A DNA stretch of 64,000 nt from Paraburkholderia diazotrophica (GTDB taxonomy: Bacteria > Pseudomonadota > Gammaproteobacteria > Burkholderiales > Burkholderiaceae): contig NZ_FNYE01000027.1 in NCBI RefSeq assembly GCF_900108945.1, forward strand, positions 1 through 64,000. Direction: 5' to 3'. The notes beneath the pieces were generated by a model, which was given only the letters and a program-made list of their open reading frames with translations, was not told the DNA's origin and did no database searches. A program made the translations under genes and the position numbers. Position 1 is the first letter of the stretch. Each line of letters begins with the position of its first letter. This document shows, one piece after another, positions 1 to 8,409 of this stretch.

Positions 1-707
1 ACGATCAGGCCCGCCTGGCCATCGAGCCCGCCGAAGTAGAGAAGATCTGCGTTGGCCGCCTTGATGTTCGTCAGTTGCGCATTGAACTCGACGGCTTTGT
101 CGTTGGTATATTCCTCGGCCGCGATCTGGCCGCCGGCTGCTTGCACGGCCTTCTTGAATTCTTCGACCGCTCCCTGTCCGAAGGCTGTCCGGTCGTCCAT
201 CACCGCGATCCGCTTCGCTTTCGTGACCTTCACGGCATACGTGCCGGCGTTACCGGAGTTCTGTTTGTCCGTCGCGATGATGCGGAACACGTTGTTCAAG
301 CCCTGGCGAGTAATCGCCGGATTCGTCGCCGCTGGATCGATCAGCGGGATGCCCGCGCGCGCGAAGATCGGCGACGATGGGAGCGCTACACCCGAGTTGT
401 AATAGCCGACCACGGCCACAACGCCATCGTCGACGAGCTTCTGCGCCACTTGAACGCCGATGCGCGGATCGCCCTGGTCATCGACGGATGCGAGTTCGAA
501 CTGAACCGGCTGTCCGCCGATGTTGAGGTGTTGCGCGTTCGCTTCTTCCACTGCCAGACGCACGCCGTTTTCGATGTCCTTGCCATTGGATGCACCCAGG
601 CCGGTAAGCGGCGCCGACACGCCGATTCGAACAGTTTGCTGTGCGCCGGCGACGAGCGGAGTAATACCAAGCACGGTCGCTGCGATGAGGGAAAGGAGCG
701 TTTTCAT
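1..707 (-). CDS. Branched-chain amino acid-type ABC transporter substrate-binding protein (5' part, cut by window edge)
   Basis: This periplasmic ligand-binding protein would deliver an amino acid or related organic acid to a LIV-type ABC importer. About 235 codons are present and the 3' end lies beyond position 1. The start at 707 gives a signal peptide (MKTLLSLIAATVLGITPLVAGA, shown here as MKTLLSLIAA then TVLGITPLVAGA), followed by QTVRIGVSAPLTG. Family signatures are VDDGVVAVVGYYNSG, a TNPAITRQG-like segment, DDRTAFGQG and YFGGLDGQ. It resembles the complete binding protein at 56847-58007, so the two are probably paralogues. No permease or ATPase genes are visible beside it. Confidence 0.9.
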   Translation of the reverse strand, partial: MKTLLSLIAATVLGITPLVAGAQQTVRIGVSAPLTGLGASNGKDIENGVRLAVEEANAQHLNIGGQPVQFELASVDDQGDPRIGVQVAQKLVDDGVVAVVGYYNSGVALPSSPIFARAGIPLIDPAATNPAITRQGLNNVFRIIATDKQNSGNAGTYAVKVTKAKRIAVMDDRTAFGQGAVEEFKKAVQAAGGQIAAEEYTNDKAVEFNAQLTNIKAANADLLYFGGLDGQAGLI

Positions 708-1217
708 GGCAGGGCAATCGATAAGAAGAATGTCACAAGTTCGAGCCGACATCGCGAGTCATCAGATCTGGCACTTCTGAACATTCGTTCACAAGGTTCG
801 CGATTCGGCCCACCGTTCCACATAAAAAGTTCTCGCAAGTCATTCTCCGTCGAATCTCGCGCTTTTGTTGCTACGGGCAAATACTTATCCGTCGGGCCAG
901 GAGTCTTGTGCACGTCGTTGCCGCCTCGAGCATCGAAGGTAAAACCTCCGGAGATGTGCAGCAGTCAATGCTTCAGCGCAGGCATGCTCACGCAACCGCA
1001 ACCTCCTTCGTAGTTTCTACATGCACGCGGCGGCAACACGGTCGAAAGACTACGAGTCGCACTGCAAAATCGCGCGCGCCTATCCCTACAATCGACAGAC
1101 TGGGCACGTTGCCGTTGCGGCAGCGCGCCTTCCTGTTCCCGGCACAAACGACACTCAACGCGACTTGATTCCGCCGTGCATGCCTTGCCTTTCTCGCGAG
1201 CCAACGTCGACGAGCGT
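708..1217. other. Intergenic region upstream of sctQ and the binding-protein gene
   Basis: About 510 bases separate the divergent binding-protein and sctQ genes, so both promoters should lie here. I see no convincing sigma-70 or sigma-54 pair. TGGCAC occurs near 769 but lacks the TTGC partner at the right spacing. The open frames across this stretch look like non-coding shadows. sctQ could begin upstream at a GTG (1176). Confidence 0.5.
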
Positions 1218-2435
1218 ATGGATCAGGTGATGGGCGACCCGCATACGCAAGGCACGCGTCGCGCCGAACCCGCACAGACGCCGCCCGCGACCGCGCTCGA
1301 TGCGTCGCCTTACCTGCCGCGCCTGCCCGCCGCCGCGGCGCGCGGACTGACCAACGCCTATGCGGCGCGCGCGCCGCTGCCGCTGCGCCTCGGCGACAAC
1401 ACTTACGAGGTCGTCTGGCGAGCGGATGCCGAACCCGTCGCGAATGCGCACGCGTATCGCTTCGTCGTCGGCCCGGCGCATGGGACGGTGTGGATCGATC
1501 CGTCGGCGGAAGCGCAATGGCTCGGCGACGCAGCCGATCCTGCCGTGCCCGCCGTATTGCGCGCCGCGTTGCTCGCCGACCTGTGCGCGCCGTTGACGAA
1601 GGCGCTGCAAACGCTCACGCGTCAGCGTGTCGAATTGTTGCCGCCCGTTATCGATCCAACAGTTGCTCAAAGCGATGAACAGCCAACGCAGCCGTCGCAC
1701 ACCGACAGCGCCGCGCTGCGTTTCGAACTGCGGCGCGCCGACGATGGCTGGCGTTGTCACGGCGCATTGCTGTTCGATGTGCCGGACGCGCTCGGCGTGT
1801 TCTTCGCCGTGCCGCCCGCCGACGATGCCGCCTCGCGCGCGCAAGCCGCCAACGCGTTCGCGACACTGCCCGTGCCGCTCGCATTCGAACTGGGCCGCAC
1901 GACGCTGACCGCGCAAGAACTCGCCGATGTCGAAGCCGGCGACATCGTGGCGATCGAACACTGGCGCACGCAGGGACAAAACCTGCTGTGCGTCGCGTAC
2001 CTGCGGGCGACGCCCGCATGGGAGATTCTCGGCATGCCGTCGGGCAATCGTATCGTCGTCGAGCGAATCAGGGAGATGCCTTTGGAACCTACGCAATCGC
2101 CGGACGCGCCGCGCGCGCAGTCGTCACAATCGAATGCCACGCAGGACACGCCTGCTTCTTCCACGCAGTCCGCGCGCCCGTTCAACGGGCTCGCCGTCGA
2201 GCTGACGTTCCAGCTGCCGTCATGCACGATGCCGTTCGGCGAATTGAGCACGCTGCAACCGGGCGGTGTGATCGAGTTGCAGCAGGGCATCAACCAAAGC
2301 GTGATTCACATCGTCGCGAACGGCACGCAGATCGGCACCGGCCATCTGATCGCCGTGGGCCAGAAGCTCGGTGTGCGCGTCACGTCGCTCACGCCGCCCG
2401 CTGCGCATGCGCCGCGCGAGCGTCAGGATGGGTAA
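1218..2435 (+). CDS. sctQ: T3SS cytoplasmic sorting-platform (C-ring) protein SctQ/HrcQ
   Basis: SctQ forms the cytoplasmic pods of the injectisome and docks the SctN/SctL ATPase complex and SctK. The protein is about 405 residues from the ATG at 1218; an in-frame GTG at 1176 would add 14. The recognisable part is the C-terminal SpoA/FliN-like domain (VELTFQLPSC, FGELSTLQPGG, INQSVIHIVANGTQIG, HLIAVGQKLGVRV). The N-terminal two thirds is poorly conserved, as usual in this family. It overlaps sctR by 8 bases and heads the three-gene + strand arm of the T3SS locus. Confidence 0.88.
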   Translation: MDQVMGDPHTQGTRRAEPAQTPPATALDASPYLPRLPAAAARGLTNAYAARAPLPLRLGDNTYEVVWRADAEPVANAHAYRFVVGPAHGTVWIDPSAEAQWLGDAADPAVPAVLRAALLADLCAPLTKALQTLTRQRVELLPPVIDPTVAQSDEQPTQPSHTDSAALRFELRRADDGWRCHGALLFDVPDALGVFFAVPPADDAASRAQAANAFATLPVPLAFELGRTTLTAQELADVEAGDIVAIEHWRTQGQNLLCVAYLRATPAWEILGMPSGNRIVVERIREMPLEPTQSPDAPRAQSSQSNATQDTPASSTQSARPFNGLAVELTFQLPSCTMPFGELSTLQPGGVIELQQGINQSVIHIVANGTQIGTGHLIAVGQKLGVRVTSLTPPAAHAPRERQDG

Positions 2436-3096
2436 TCTGCCGAATCCCGTCTCGCTGATCGCCGTCATCGTCGCGCTCGGCATTGCGCCGTTCGCCGCGC
2501 TGATGGTGACGAGCTACACGAAGCTCGTCGTCGTGCTCGGCCTGTTGCGCTCGGCGCTCGGTATACAACAGGTGCCGCCCAACATGGTACTCAACGGCAT
2601 TGCGCTGATCCTGTCGCTGTTCATCATGGCGCCCGTCGGCATGAACATCCGCGACGCGTTGCAGCAGCGCAATTTCAATCCTTCGGGGCAGCTGTCGACG
2701 GCGGATATCGGCGCGCTCGCCGACGCCGCGCTGCCGCCCATCAAGGACTTTCTCGTTGCGCACACGCGGCTGCGCGATCGCGAGTTCTTCGTGAAGACGG
2801 CCACGAGCGTCTGGCCGAAAAGCCGCGCCGACGGTCTCAAGGACGACGACTTGCTGGTGCTCGTGCCGAGCTTCACGCTCGCCGAACTGACGAAGGCGTT
2901 TCAGATCGGCTTCGTGATCTACATCGTGTTCATCGTCGTCGATCTGCTCGTCGCGAACGTGCTGCTCGCGCTCGGCATGCAGATGATTTCGCCGACCACG
3001 ATCTCCGTGCCGTTCAAGCTGCTTCTGTTCGTCGCGCTCGACGGATGGTCGCTGCTCGTGCACGGCCTCGTGCTGTCATATCGGGTGACGGGATGA
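2428..3096 (+). CDS. sctR: T3SS export-apparatus membrane protein SctR/HrcR (FliP/YscR family)
   Basis: SctR is a core subunit of the export gate in the inner membrane, where it assembles with SctS and SctT. The 222-residue length is typical. The start at 2428 (MGNLPNPVSLIAVI) lies inside the end of sctQ, and a longer upstream frame is not needed. Conserved stretches include TSYTKLVVVLGLLRSALG, QQVPPNMVLNGIALILS and a C-terminal FALL-like hydrophobic end. Four membrane segments are apparent. Here sctR is separated from sctS and sctT, which lie in the opposite-strand operon. Confidence 0.96.
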   Translation: MGNLPNPVSLIAVIVALGIAPFAALMVTSYTKLVVVLGLLRSALGIQQVPPNMVLNGIALILSLFIMAPVGMNIRDALQQRNFNPSGQLSTADIGALADAALPPIKDFLVAHTRLRDREFFVKTATSVWPKSRADGLKDDDLLVLVPSFTLAELTKAFQIGFVIYIVFIVVDLLVANVLLALGMQMISPTTISVPFKLLLFVALDGWSLLVHGLVLSYRVTG

Positions 3097-3986
3097 AACG
3101 CGCGGGCTGCGCGGGCTGGCGGCAACTGTCGCGCTTCGCGTGTCTGCTGTCGTGCATCGCCGCGTCGCTCACGTCGCTCACGTCGCTCACGTCGCTCACA
3201 GCGCTCGCGACAAGCATCGCGAACGATGCAACAGCGCAAACGCACGCCGATCCCCGCAACGGCTTCGCGCAGCTCGCGCACAGTTGCGCGCCGAACGTCG
3301 ATGTCGTCACACTCGCGGCGCTCGTGCGCACGGAGTCGGGCTTCAATCCGCTCGCGATCGGCGTGGTGGGCGCGCATCTCGCGCGTCAGCCGGCGTCGCT
3401 TGCGCAAGCGCTCGCGACGGTACAGGCGCTCGAAGCGCGCGGCTACAGCTACAGCGTTGGCCTGTCGCAAGTGAACAATCGCAACTTCGCAAAGTACGGC
3501 GAGACGGCGGCCACGCTGTTCGAGCCGTGCCGCAATCTGCGCGCGGGCGCCGCCATTCTCACCGATTGTTTCGCGCGTTCGAGCCGCGCGCCCGTCGATC
3601 AGCAGACGGCATTGCGCGCAGCCCTGTCGTGCTATTACAGCGGCAACTTCACGACGGGCTTTCGCGCGGGCTACGTCGGCAAAGTGGTGATGAGCGCGCG
3701 CATCAACGCGATGCGCGGCGGCGTCGAGCCGATACCCGTCGTCAGCGATGCGCACGCGCCGCCGCTTGCGCGCCGCGACCAGGCCAAGGCGCTCGGTGCA
3801 AGAGTCGACGAGACATTGAACGAAGTGCGAAGCCATGGCGCTTCAGCCACTCACGACACCGCGCGTGTGAGCAACATCAAACGCAGCGCGCCGTCGTGCA
3901 GCGCGCATCCGCTCGTGACCGTCTGCCGCGGACTCAGCGCGGCCCAGATTCGCGCGCTGTGCGTGCGCTGTCTCGACACGCATTGA
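3093..3986 (+). CDS. T3SS-associated lytic transglycosylase (VirB1/IpgF-like)
   Basis: This is a peptidoglycan-cleaving enzyme expected to open the wall for injectisome assembly. Its ATG overlaps the sctR stop codon (ATGA), so it should be translationally coupled. A signal peptide occupies about residues 1-45, and its core contains a Thr-Ser-Leu repeat encoded by four tandem copies of a 9-mer. The SLT fold is shown by LAALVRTESGFNP (catalytic Glu near residue 81), GYSYSVGLSQVNNRNFAKYG and LRAGAAILTDC. Mature protein is about 250 residues, with a C-terminal extension rich in Cys that ends SAAQIRALCVRCLDTH. It converges on sctU with a 9-base gap. Confidence 0.9.
   Translation: MKRAGCAGWRQLSRFACLLSCIAASLTSLTSLTSLTALATSIANDATAQTHADPRNGFAQLAHSCAPNVDVVTLAALVRTESGFNPLAIGVVGAHLARQPASLAQALATVQALEARGYSYSVGLSQVNNRNFAKYGETAATLFEPCRNLRAGAAILTDCFARSSRAPVDQQTALRAALSCYYSGNFTTGFRAGYVGKVVMSARINAMRGGVEPIPVVSDAHAPPLARRDQAKALGARVDETLNEVRSHGASATHDTARVSNIKRSAPSCSAHPLVTVCRGLSAAQIRALCVRCLDTH
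3164..3199 (+). repeat. Four tandem copies of a 9-mer within the transglycosylase signal peptide
   Basis: GTCGCTCAC is repeated four times without mismatch and then decays (AGCGCTC). It encodes a run of Thr-Ser-Leu units in the hydrophobic core of the signal peptide. Copy-number change would keep frame but alter signal-peptide length. Confidence 0.9.
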
Positions 3987-3995
3987 AGCGCGCCG

Positions 3996-5027
3996 TCATC
4001 CGCTGCCCTTCGCCCATTTCAGCAGCCGCGCTACTTCCTCGAAGTGATGCGGCGAGATCGTGCCGTTCTCCGGCGTCGACTCATAGAGCGCTTCGGCGAG
4101 CCCCGTGTTTGCAAGCGTCGGCCGCAAGCTGGCCTGCGCGAGCTTCACGATACGCTCAGCGGCTTCGCCCTCGCCGCGCGCGAGCACCCACGGCAGCGTG
4201 CCCAGCCCGCCGTAGTACAGCGCAACGGCCACGCGCGACGAATACACGACGGCCGACGCATAGCCGATCCTGTCGCTCAGCGACGCAAGCTGCATCTCCA
4301 TCGCGATCTGCTTGCGGCGTGACTGGACATGCGGATCGCCTTCGTCTTCCTTGTGCTCGCGCCGCACTTCCTCGATCGACATCTTCATCTTCCGGTTGAA
4401 CTCGAACCGTTGATGCACGATGTCGATCAGCGCCATCACGATGAACACGAGCGCGGCCCAGCCGAACAGCAACAGCAGCAGGTGAGCGATCAGCGCGAGT
4501 ATCGACAGCGGCCGCGTGAAGCCCGATTGCACCGACGGATCGAGCGATGCATAGATCACCCAGCCGAGCGTCGCGACGAGCAGCACCGTCTTGACGATCA
4601 TCTTCGCGAGATTGACGAGATTGCGCAGCGACCACAGGTTCTTGAGGCCCTCGGCGGGATTGATCCGCGATAGCGACGGCGCAAGCCGGCTCCACGCCAT
4701 CACGCCGCCCACCTGCACGAAGCCCGCGAGCAGTCCCGACGCAAGCCCGATGCCGACAAAGCCGAGCGTCGGCATCAGCCACGCGTGCGACCCGGCGCCG
4801 ACGAGCGATGCGATCCGCTCGCCGGGATCGGGCGCGCCGACGGCGTCGAAGACAAGACGAAACAGCGTCTGCACGCGCGTGAACATCTGCGAGAGGCCGC
4901 TCGCGAGCGCGACGCACACGCCGATGAACATCGCAGTCGAAATGGTCTCCGCGCTCTTCGGCACCTCGCCTTTTTCGCGTGCTTCGCGCAGGCGCTTCGC
5001 GGTCGGTTGCTGGCTCTTTTCCGCCAT
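3996..5027 (-). CDS. sctU: T3SS export-apparatus switch protein SctU/HrcU (FlhB/YscU family), NPTH motif absent
   Basis: SctU normally sits in the inner membrane and cleaves itself between Asn and Pro of NPTH to allow the substrate switch. This 343-residue protein has the standard start (MAEKSQQPTAKRLREAREKG), four membrane segments and the linker MKMSIEEVRREHKEDEGDP. At the place of NPTH it reads Tyr-Ser-Ser-Arg (residues 262-265; AVVYSSRVAVALYY against the usual VVVTNPTHVAVALRY). The codons TAT TCG TCG CGC are clear at 4233-4244 and the frame is intact on both sides. It should therefore be a non-cleaving SctU. It is the last gene of the minus-strand operon, 23 bases after sctT. Confidence 0.95.
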   Translation of the reverse strand: MAEKSQQPTAKRLREAREKGEVPKSAETISTAMFIGVCVALASGLSQMFTRVQTLFRLVFDAVGAPDPGERIASLVGAGSHAWLMPTLGFVGIGLASGLLAGFVQVGGVMAWSRLAPSLSRINPAEGLKNLWSLRNLVNLAKMIVKTVLLVATLGWVIYASLDPSVQSGFTRPLSILALIAHLLLLLFGWAALVFIVMALIDIVHQRFEFNRKMKMSIEEVRREHKEDEGDPHVQSRRKQIAMEMQLASLSDRIGYASAVVYSSRVAVALYYGGLGTLPWVLARGEGEAAERIVKLAQASLRPTLANTGLAEALYESTPENGTISPHHFEEVARLLKWAKGSG

Positions 5028-5050
5028 TGCCAAAGCCCCCCAGCGGCCCG

Positions 5051-5854
5051 TCAGTGCGCCGACTGCAACAGCGAGCGCAGCAACGCGACCATGCCGCTGT
5101 CGGGGCTCAGCAGATCGTGCAGCGATGCATAGACGACGGGCAGGAACAGCACCATCATCATCATCGCGAGCGCGCTCTTCACCGGCTGCGAGAACGTGAA
5201 CACATTGAGCTGCGGCACTCCGCGCCCGACGAGCCCGATCCCCGCCTCGACGAGCACCAGCACGATCACGACGGGCGCGGCGAGCTTGATCATCCAGACG
5301 AAGACGGCATCCGTCTGCCGCACGACGAACGTCGACAGCACCTGCGAGAAGTTCGGCAGCAGCGTGCCGACCGGCCACCACGCATACGACTGCGCGAACA
5401 CCTGCACGATCATCTGCAACCCGCCCGCCGTCACGAAGAGCGCAATCGCGACGTAGTTCAGAAAGCCCGACGTGGGCCCGCCTTCATGGCCGCCCATCGG
5501 ATCGAAGAACGACGCGTTGCCGCTGCCCGTCTGAAAGTCGATCAGATAGCCGATGCCCTGGATCGCGAACAGCACGGCGCTCATCGCGCCCGCGAGCAGC
5601 ACGCCGACGAGCGCTTCCTTCGCGGCGAGCAGGCACCACACGAGAAACGGCAGATCGACGATCTGCGCGGGATCGATCACGGGCGCGACGAATGCCGCGA
5701 TCACGACGGCTATCCCGTTGCGCACGAGGCCCGTCACGATCTCTTCGTTGAAGACGGGCACGATCAGCATCACGGGCAACAGGCGCGGCATCACGTAGAG
5801 CAAAGGCCGCGCGCCCGAAGCGATGTCGTTAAATTGTTGAGCCTGGTCTAGCAT
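5051..5854 (-). CDS. sctT: T3SS export-apparatus membrane protein SctT/HrcT (FliR/YscT family)
   Basis: SctT is the inner-membrane export-gate subunit that caps the SctR/SctS assembly. The 267 residues contain about six hydrophobic segments and family stretches such as PVFNEEIVTGLVRNGIAVVI, KEALVGVLLAGAMSAVLFAI and NASFFDPMGGHEGGPTSGFL. The start at 5854 overlaps the end of sctO by 7 bases. It is followed by sctU, the usual FliR-FlhB neighbour order. Confidence 0.95.
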   Translation of the reverse strand: MLDQAQQFNDIASGARPLLYVMPRLLPVMLIVPVFNEEIVTGLVRNGIAVVIAAFVAPVIDPAQIVDLPFLVWCLLAAKEALVGVLLAGAMSAVLFAIQGIGYLIDFQTGSGNASFFDPMGGHEGGPTSGFLNYVAIALFVTAGGLQMIVQVFAQSYAWWPVGTLLPNFSQVLSTFVVRQTDAVFVWMIKLAAPVVIVLVLVEAGIGLVGRGVPQLNVFTFSQPVKSALAMMMMVLFLPVVYASLHDLLSPDSGMVALLRSLLQSAH

Positions 5855-6405
5855 CGCGCGTCGCGGGTAAAGGGCAACGCGTCGTTGCCGTCGTCGCCGG
5901 ATGCGCCAGCCGCTTGCGATACGCCGAAGCGCCTCGCTGCGAAGCTGTCCGCGAGTTCCTCGGCAGCCCGCTCCACGCGCGCGGCCCGCGAGCGCTGCGC
6001 TTGTTCGCCCGCTTTCTGGAGCTTGTCCTCGGCGGCCTGCGCGCGTCGTGCCGCGCGTTGCAGTTGTGCAAGCTCCGCTTCGTGGCCGTCGTGCGCGACG
6101 CTGGCCTGCTTCACTGAATCGCTTGCCCTGCCGATGCTCGCGTTGAACGTCCGCGTGTCGGCGACAGCCTCCTGGAAGCGACGCGCCGATCCGCCCTCGC
6201 CCTGCGCGAGCCGTTGCTGGATCGCCGCCTTCGCCGCGATCTGCTGATCGAGACGCTGCTGTGCTTCGTCGAGCGCGCGCCGGCTTTGCGCGGCGATGCG
6301 CTGCTGACGGGCCGCCGCGACGCGCGCGAGTTGCGAGCGCATTTCGCGCACGCGCTTCAGGCGCGCGAGTGTCGCAAGCACGGCTGCGTCGTCGGCATCA
6401 GACAT
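5848..6405 (-). CDS. sctO: T3SS ATPase stalk protein SctO (YscO/HrpD-like coiled coil)
   Basis: SctO is the coiled-coil stalk linking the SctN ATPase to the SctV export gate. The identification rests on position immediately after sctN, size (185 residues) and a nearly continuous Ala/Arg/Gln/Glu-rich helix without hydrophobic segments (for example RRALDEAQQRLDQQIAAKAA). The start at 6405 (MSDADDAAVLATL) overlaps the sctN stop by 8 bases. Sequence conservation in this family is very weak, so the name depends on synteny. Confidence 0.82.
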   Translation of the reverse strand: MSDADDAAVLATLARLKRVREMRSQLARVAAARQQRIAAQSRRALDEAQQRLDQQIAAKAAIQQRLAQGEGGSARRFQEAVADTRTFNASIGRASDSVKQASVAHDGHEAELAQLQRAARRAQAAEDKLQKAGEQAQRSRAARVERAAEELADSFAARRFGVSQAAGASGDDGNDALPFTRDARC

Positions 6406-7783
6406 GATCGTCCGCCAGTTTCGCGAGACGCGCGAGCGTCGGCTCGAACGATGCGTTGTCGCTTGCGGCCTGCGCGCAGAACCCGGCGATCGCATCGCGC
6501 GCGCGCAAGGCCAGATCGCCAAGACGGTCGCTGCCTTCGCGATACTCGCCGATCTGCACGAGCAGTTCGATTTCCTGATACTTCGCGATCAGTTCGCGCA
6601 CGCGCCCCGCCGCGCGCTGATGTTTTGCGTTCGTCACGAGCGGCATCACGCGCGACAGGCTCGCGAGCACATCGATCGCGGGATAGCGGTTCGCGAGCGC
6701 GATCTTGCGCGACAGCACGATATGGCCGTCGAGAATCGAGCGGACTTCCTCCGCGATCGGGTCCGACTCCTCGTCGCCTTCGACGAGCACCGTATAGAGC
6801 GCCGTGATCGAGCCTTGCTCGCCCTGCCCCGCGCGTTCGAGCAGACGCGGCAGCACGACGAACGTCGAAGGGGGAAAGCTGCGGCGCGTCGGCGGCTCGC
6901 CGCTCGCGAGACCGACTTCGCGCTGCGCGCGCGCGAAACGTGTCAGCGAATCGACGAGCAGCAGCACGCGCTGCCCTTCATCGCGGAAGTGCTCCGCGAT
7001 GGCCGTCGCGACCAGCGCGGACTTCACGCGCTCCATCGCGGGACGATCGGACGTCGAGACGACGAGAATCGAGCGCGCGCGCACTTCCGGCGAAAGCGAA
7101 TGCTCGATGAACTCGCGCACTTCGCGGCCGCGCTCGCCGACGAGTGCGATCACATTCACATCGGCTTGCGCGCCGCGCGCGATCATGCCGAGCAGCGTGC
7201 TCTTGCCGACGCCCGACGGCGCGAAAATGCCCACACGCTGTCCGACACCGAGCGTCATCAGGCTGTCGATCACGCGCACGCCCGTCACGAACGGCGCGTC
7301 GATCATGCGGCGTGCGAGCGGATTGGGCGGCGGCTGTTGCGTCGATACCCACGCGCCGCCCGTCACCGGGCCCAGGCCATCGAGCGGCGCGCCGAGTCCG
7401 TCGAGCACGCGCCCGAACAGCGACGGCCCGACGGCGAACATATGCGCGCGGCCCGATGGCACGACGGTCGTTTCCGGCGATAGACCTTCGACGTCGCCGA
7501 GCGGCGTGAGCAGCGTCGTTTGCCGCGAGAAGCCGACGACTTCGGCAAGACGCGTTGGCTGGCCGGGCGTGTGCAGTTCGCAGATTTCGCCGAGCCGCGC
7601 GCGAATGCCCGTCGCGTTCAATATCTGCCCGACGGCATGATTGACACGCCCCTGCACCGACACGGGCGAAAAGAACGCGAGCCCCGCATCGAGATCACCG
7701 ACGAGCCGGCCGCTGTCGAGCGGCAACGCGTCGTCGTCGCCGATATCCGTGTCGCTCGATGGCGTGTTCATCGCGCGGTTCAT
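6398..7783 (-). CDS. sctN: T3SS ATPase SctN/HrcN (FliI/YscN family)
   Basis: SctN is the hexameric ATPase that unfolds and releases chaperone-bound substrates at the base of the injectisome. It is 461 residues from the ATG at 7783, which overlaps the sctL stop (ATGA); a second in-frame ATG lies at 7771. Walker A is APSGVGKSTLL, Walker B is VLLLVDSLTRFA, and the Arg-finger region contains ALYTVLVEGDEESDPIAEEV followed by SILDGHIVLSR. The C-terminal substrate-binding region is complete. This is the best-conserved marker of the locus. Confidence 0.97.
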   Translation of the reverse strand: MNRAMNTPSSDTDIGDDDALPLDSGRLVGDLDAGLAFFSPVSVQGRVNHAVGQILNATGIRARLGEICELHTPGQPTRLAEVVGFSRQTTLLTPLGDVEGLSPETTVVPSGRAHMFAVGPSLFGRVLDGLGAPLDGLGPVTGGAWVSTQQPPPNPLARRMIDAPFVTGVRVIDSLMTLGVGQRVGIFAPSGVGKSTLLGMIARGAQADVNVIALVGERGREVREFIEHSLSPEVRARSILVVSTSDRPAMERVKSALVATAIAEHFRDEGQRVLLLVDSLTRFARAQREVGLASGEPPTRRSFPPSTFVVLPRLLERAGQGEQGSITALYTVLVEGDEESDPIAEEVRSILDGHIVLSRKIALANRYPAIDVLASLSRVMPLVTNAKHQRAAGRVRELIAKYQEIELLVQIGEYREGSDRLGDLALRARDAIAGFCAQAASDNASFEPTLARLAKLADDHV

Positions 7784-8409
7784 CGCGCGGTCCCCTTGAA
7801 CGGCTCGCGGCGAATCGCCTGACGCAGCGCGTCGATCTGCAAATCGAGGCTCGCGTCGATGCGGCCCGACGGCGTTTCGACCGTGCATGCCTGCGCGCCA
7901 ATCTGCGCGTCCTCGACGATGCGTATCTTCTGCGACTGCGCGTGCTGCACAGAAGCACTGCTGAGCGCTTCCTCCATTTCTTCGCGGCGTCCCGGCGCGA
8001 CGTGCACGACGAGAAACGGCTCGTCGCGCACGAGCGGCAAGATGCGCGCGAGCGCCGCCTCATAGAGCCGCTGCGTATTCATCTCGCCGACGATCGCACG
8101 CACGGCCTTCACGACGATCCCGGCCATCGCGTCCTTCATCGATTCCATCGTCTTCGCGGCCGCGAGCGCCTGCGTGTAGCTCTGCACCGCGTGCTCCTGT
8201 TGCGCGCGCCGCAAGCCTTCCGCATAGCCCGCTTCGCGCCGCGCATCGAATTCGCGCTGCGCCGCCTCGACGATGCGTCCAGCCTCTTCGCGCGCAGTCG
8301 CGATCACCGCCGACGCGTCGAGCAGCGCCGCGTACTCGCGCTCCTTGAGCACCTTGCGCTCGGAGAGCAGTTGCAGGTTGTCGCTCGTAATCAGAAAAGC
8401 CAGTCCCAT
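7780..8409 (-). CDS. sctL: T3SS ATPase stator SctL/HrpE (FliH/YscL family)
   Basis: SctL regulates SctN and links it to SctQ. The 209-residue protein starts MGLAFLITSDNLQLLSERKV, has a long helical segment (about residues 25-100) and a C-terminal F-ATPase-delta-like domain with ETPSGRIDASLDLQIDALRQ, the hallmark of the FliH/YscL/NolV family. It overlaps sctK by 19 bases and sctN by 4. Confidence 0.93.
   Translation of the reverse strand: MGLAFLITSDNLQLLSERKVLKEREYAALLDASAVIATAREEAGRIVEAAQREFDARREAGYAEGLRRAQQEHAVQSYTQALAAAKTMESMKDAMAGIVVKAVRAIVGEMNTQRLYEAALARILPLVRDEPFLVVHVAPGRREEMEEALSSASVQHAQSQKIRIVEDAQIGAQACTVETPSGRIDASLDLQIDALRQAIRREPFKGTAR

Noticed and set aside
769..785. TGGCAC resembling the -24 half of a sigma-54 promoter
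   Set aside because: The -12 element does not match TTGC at the required spacing.
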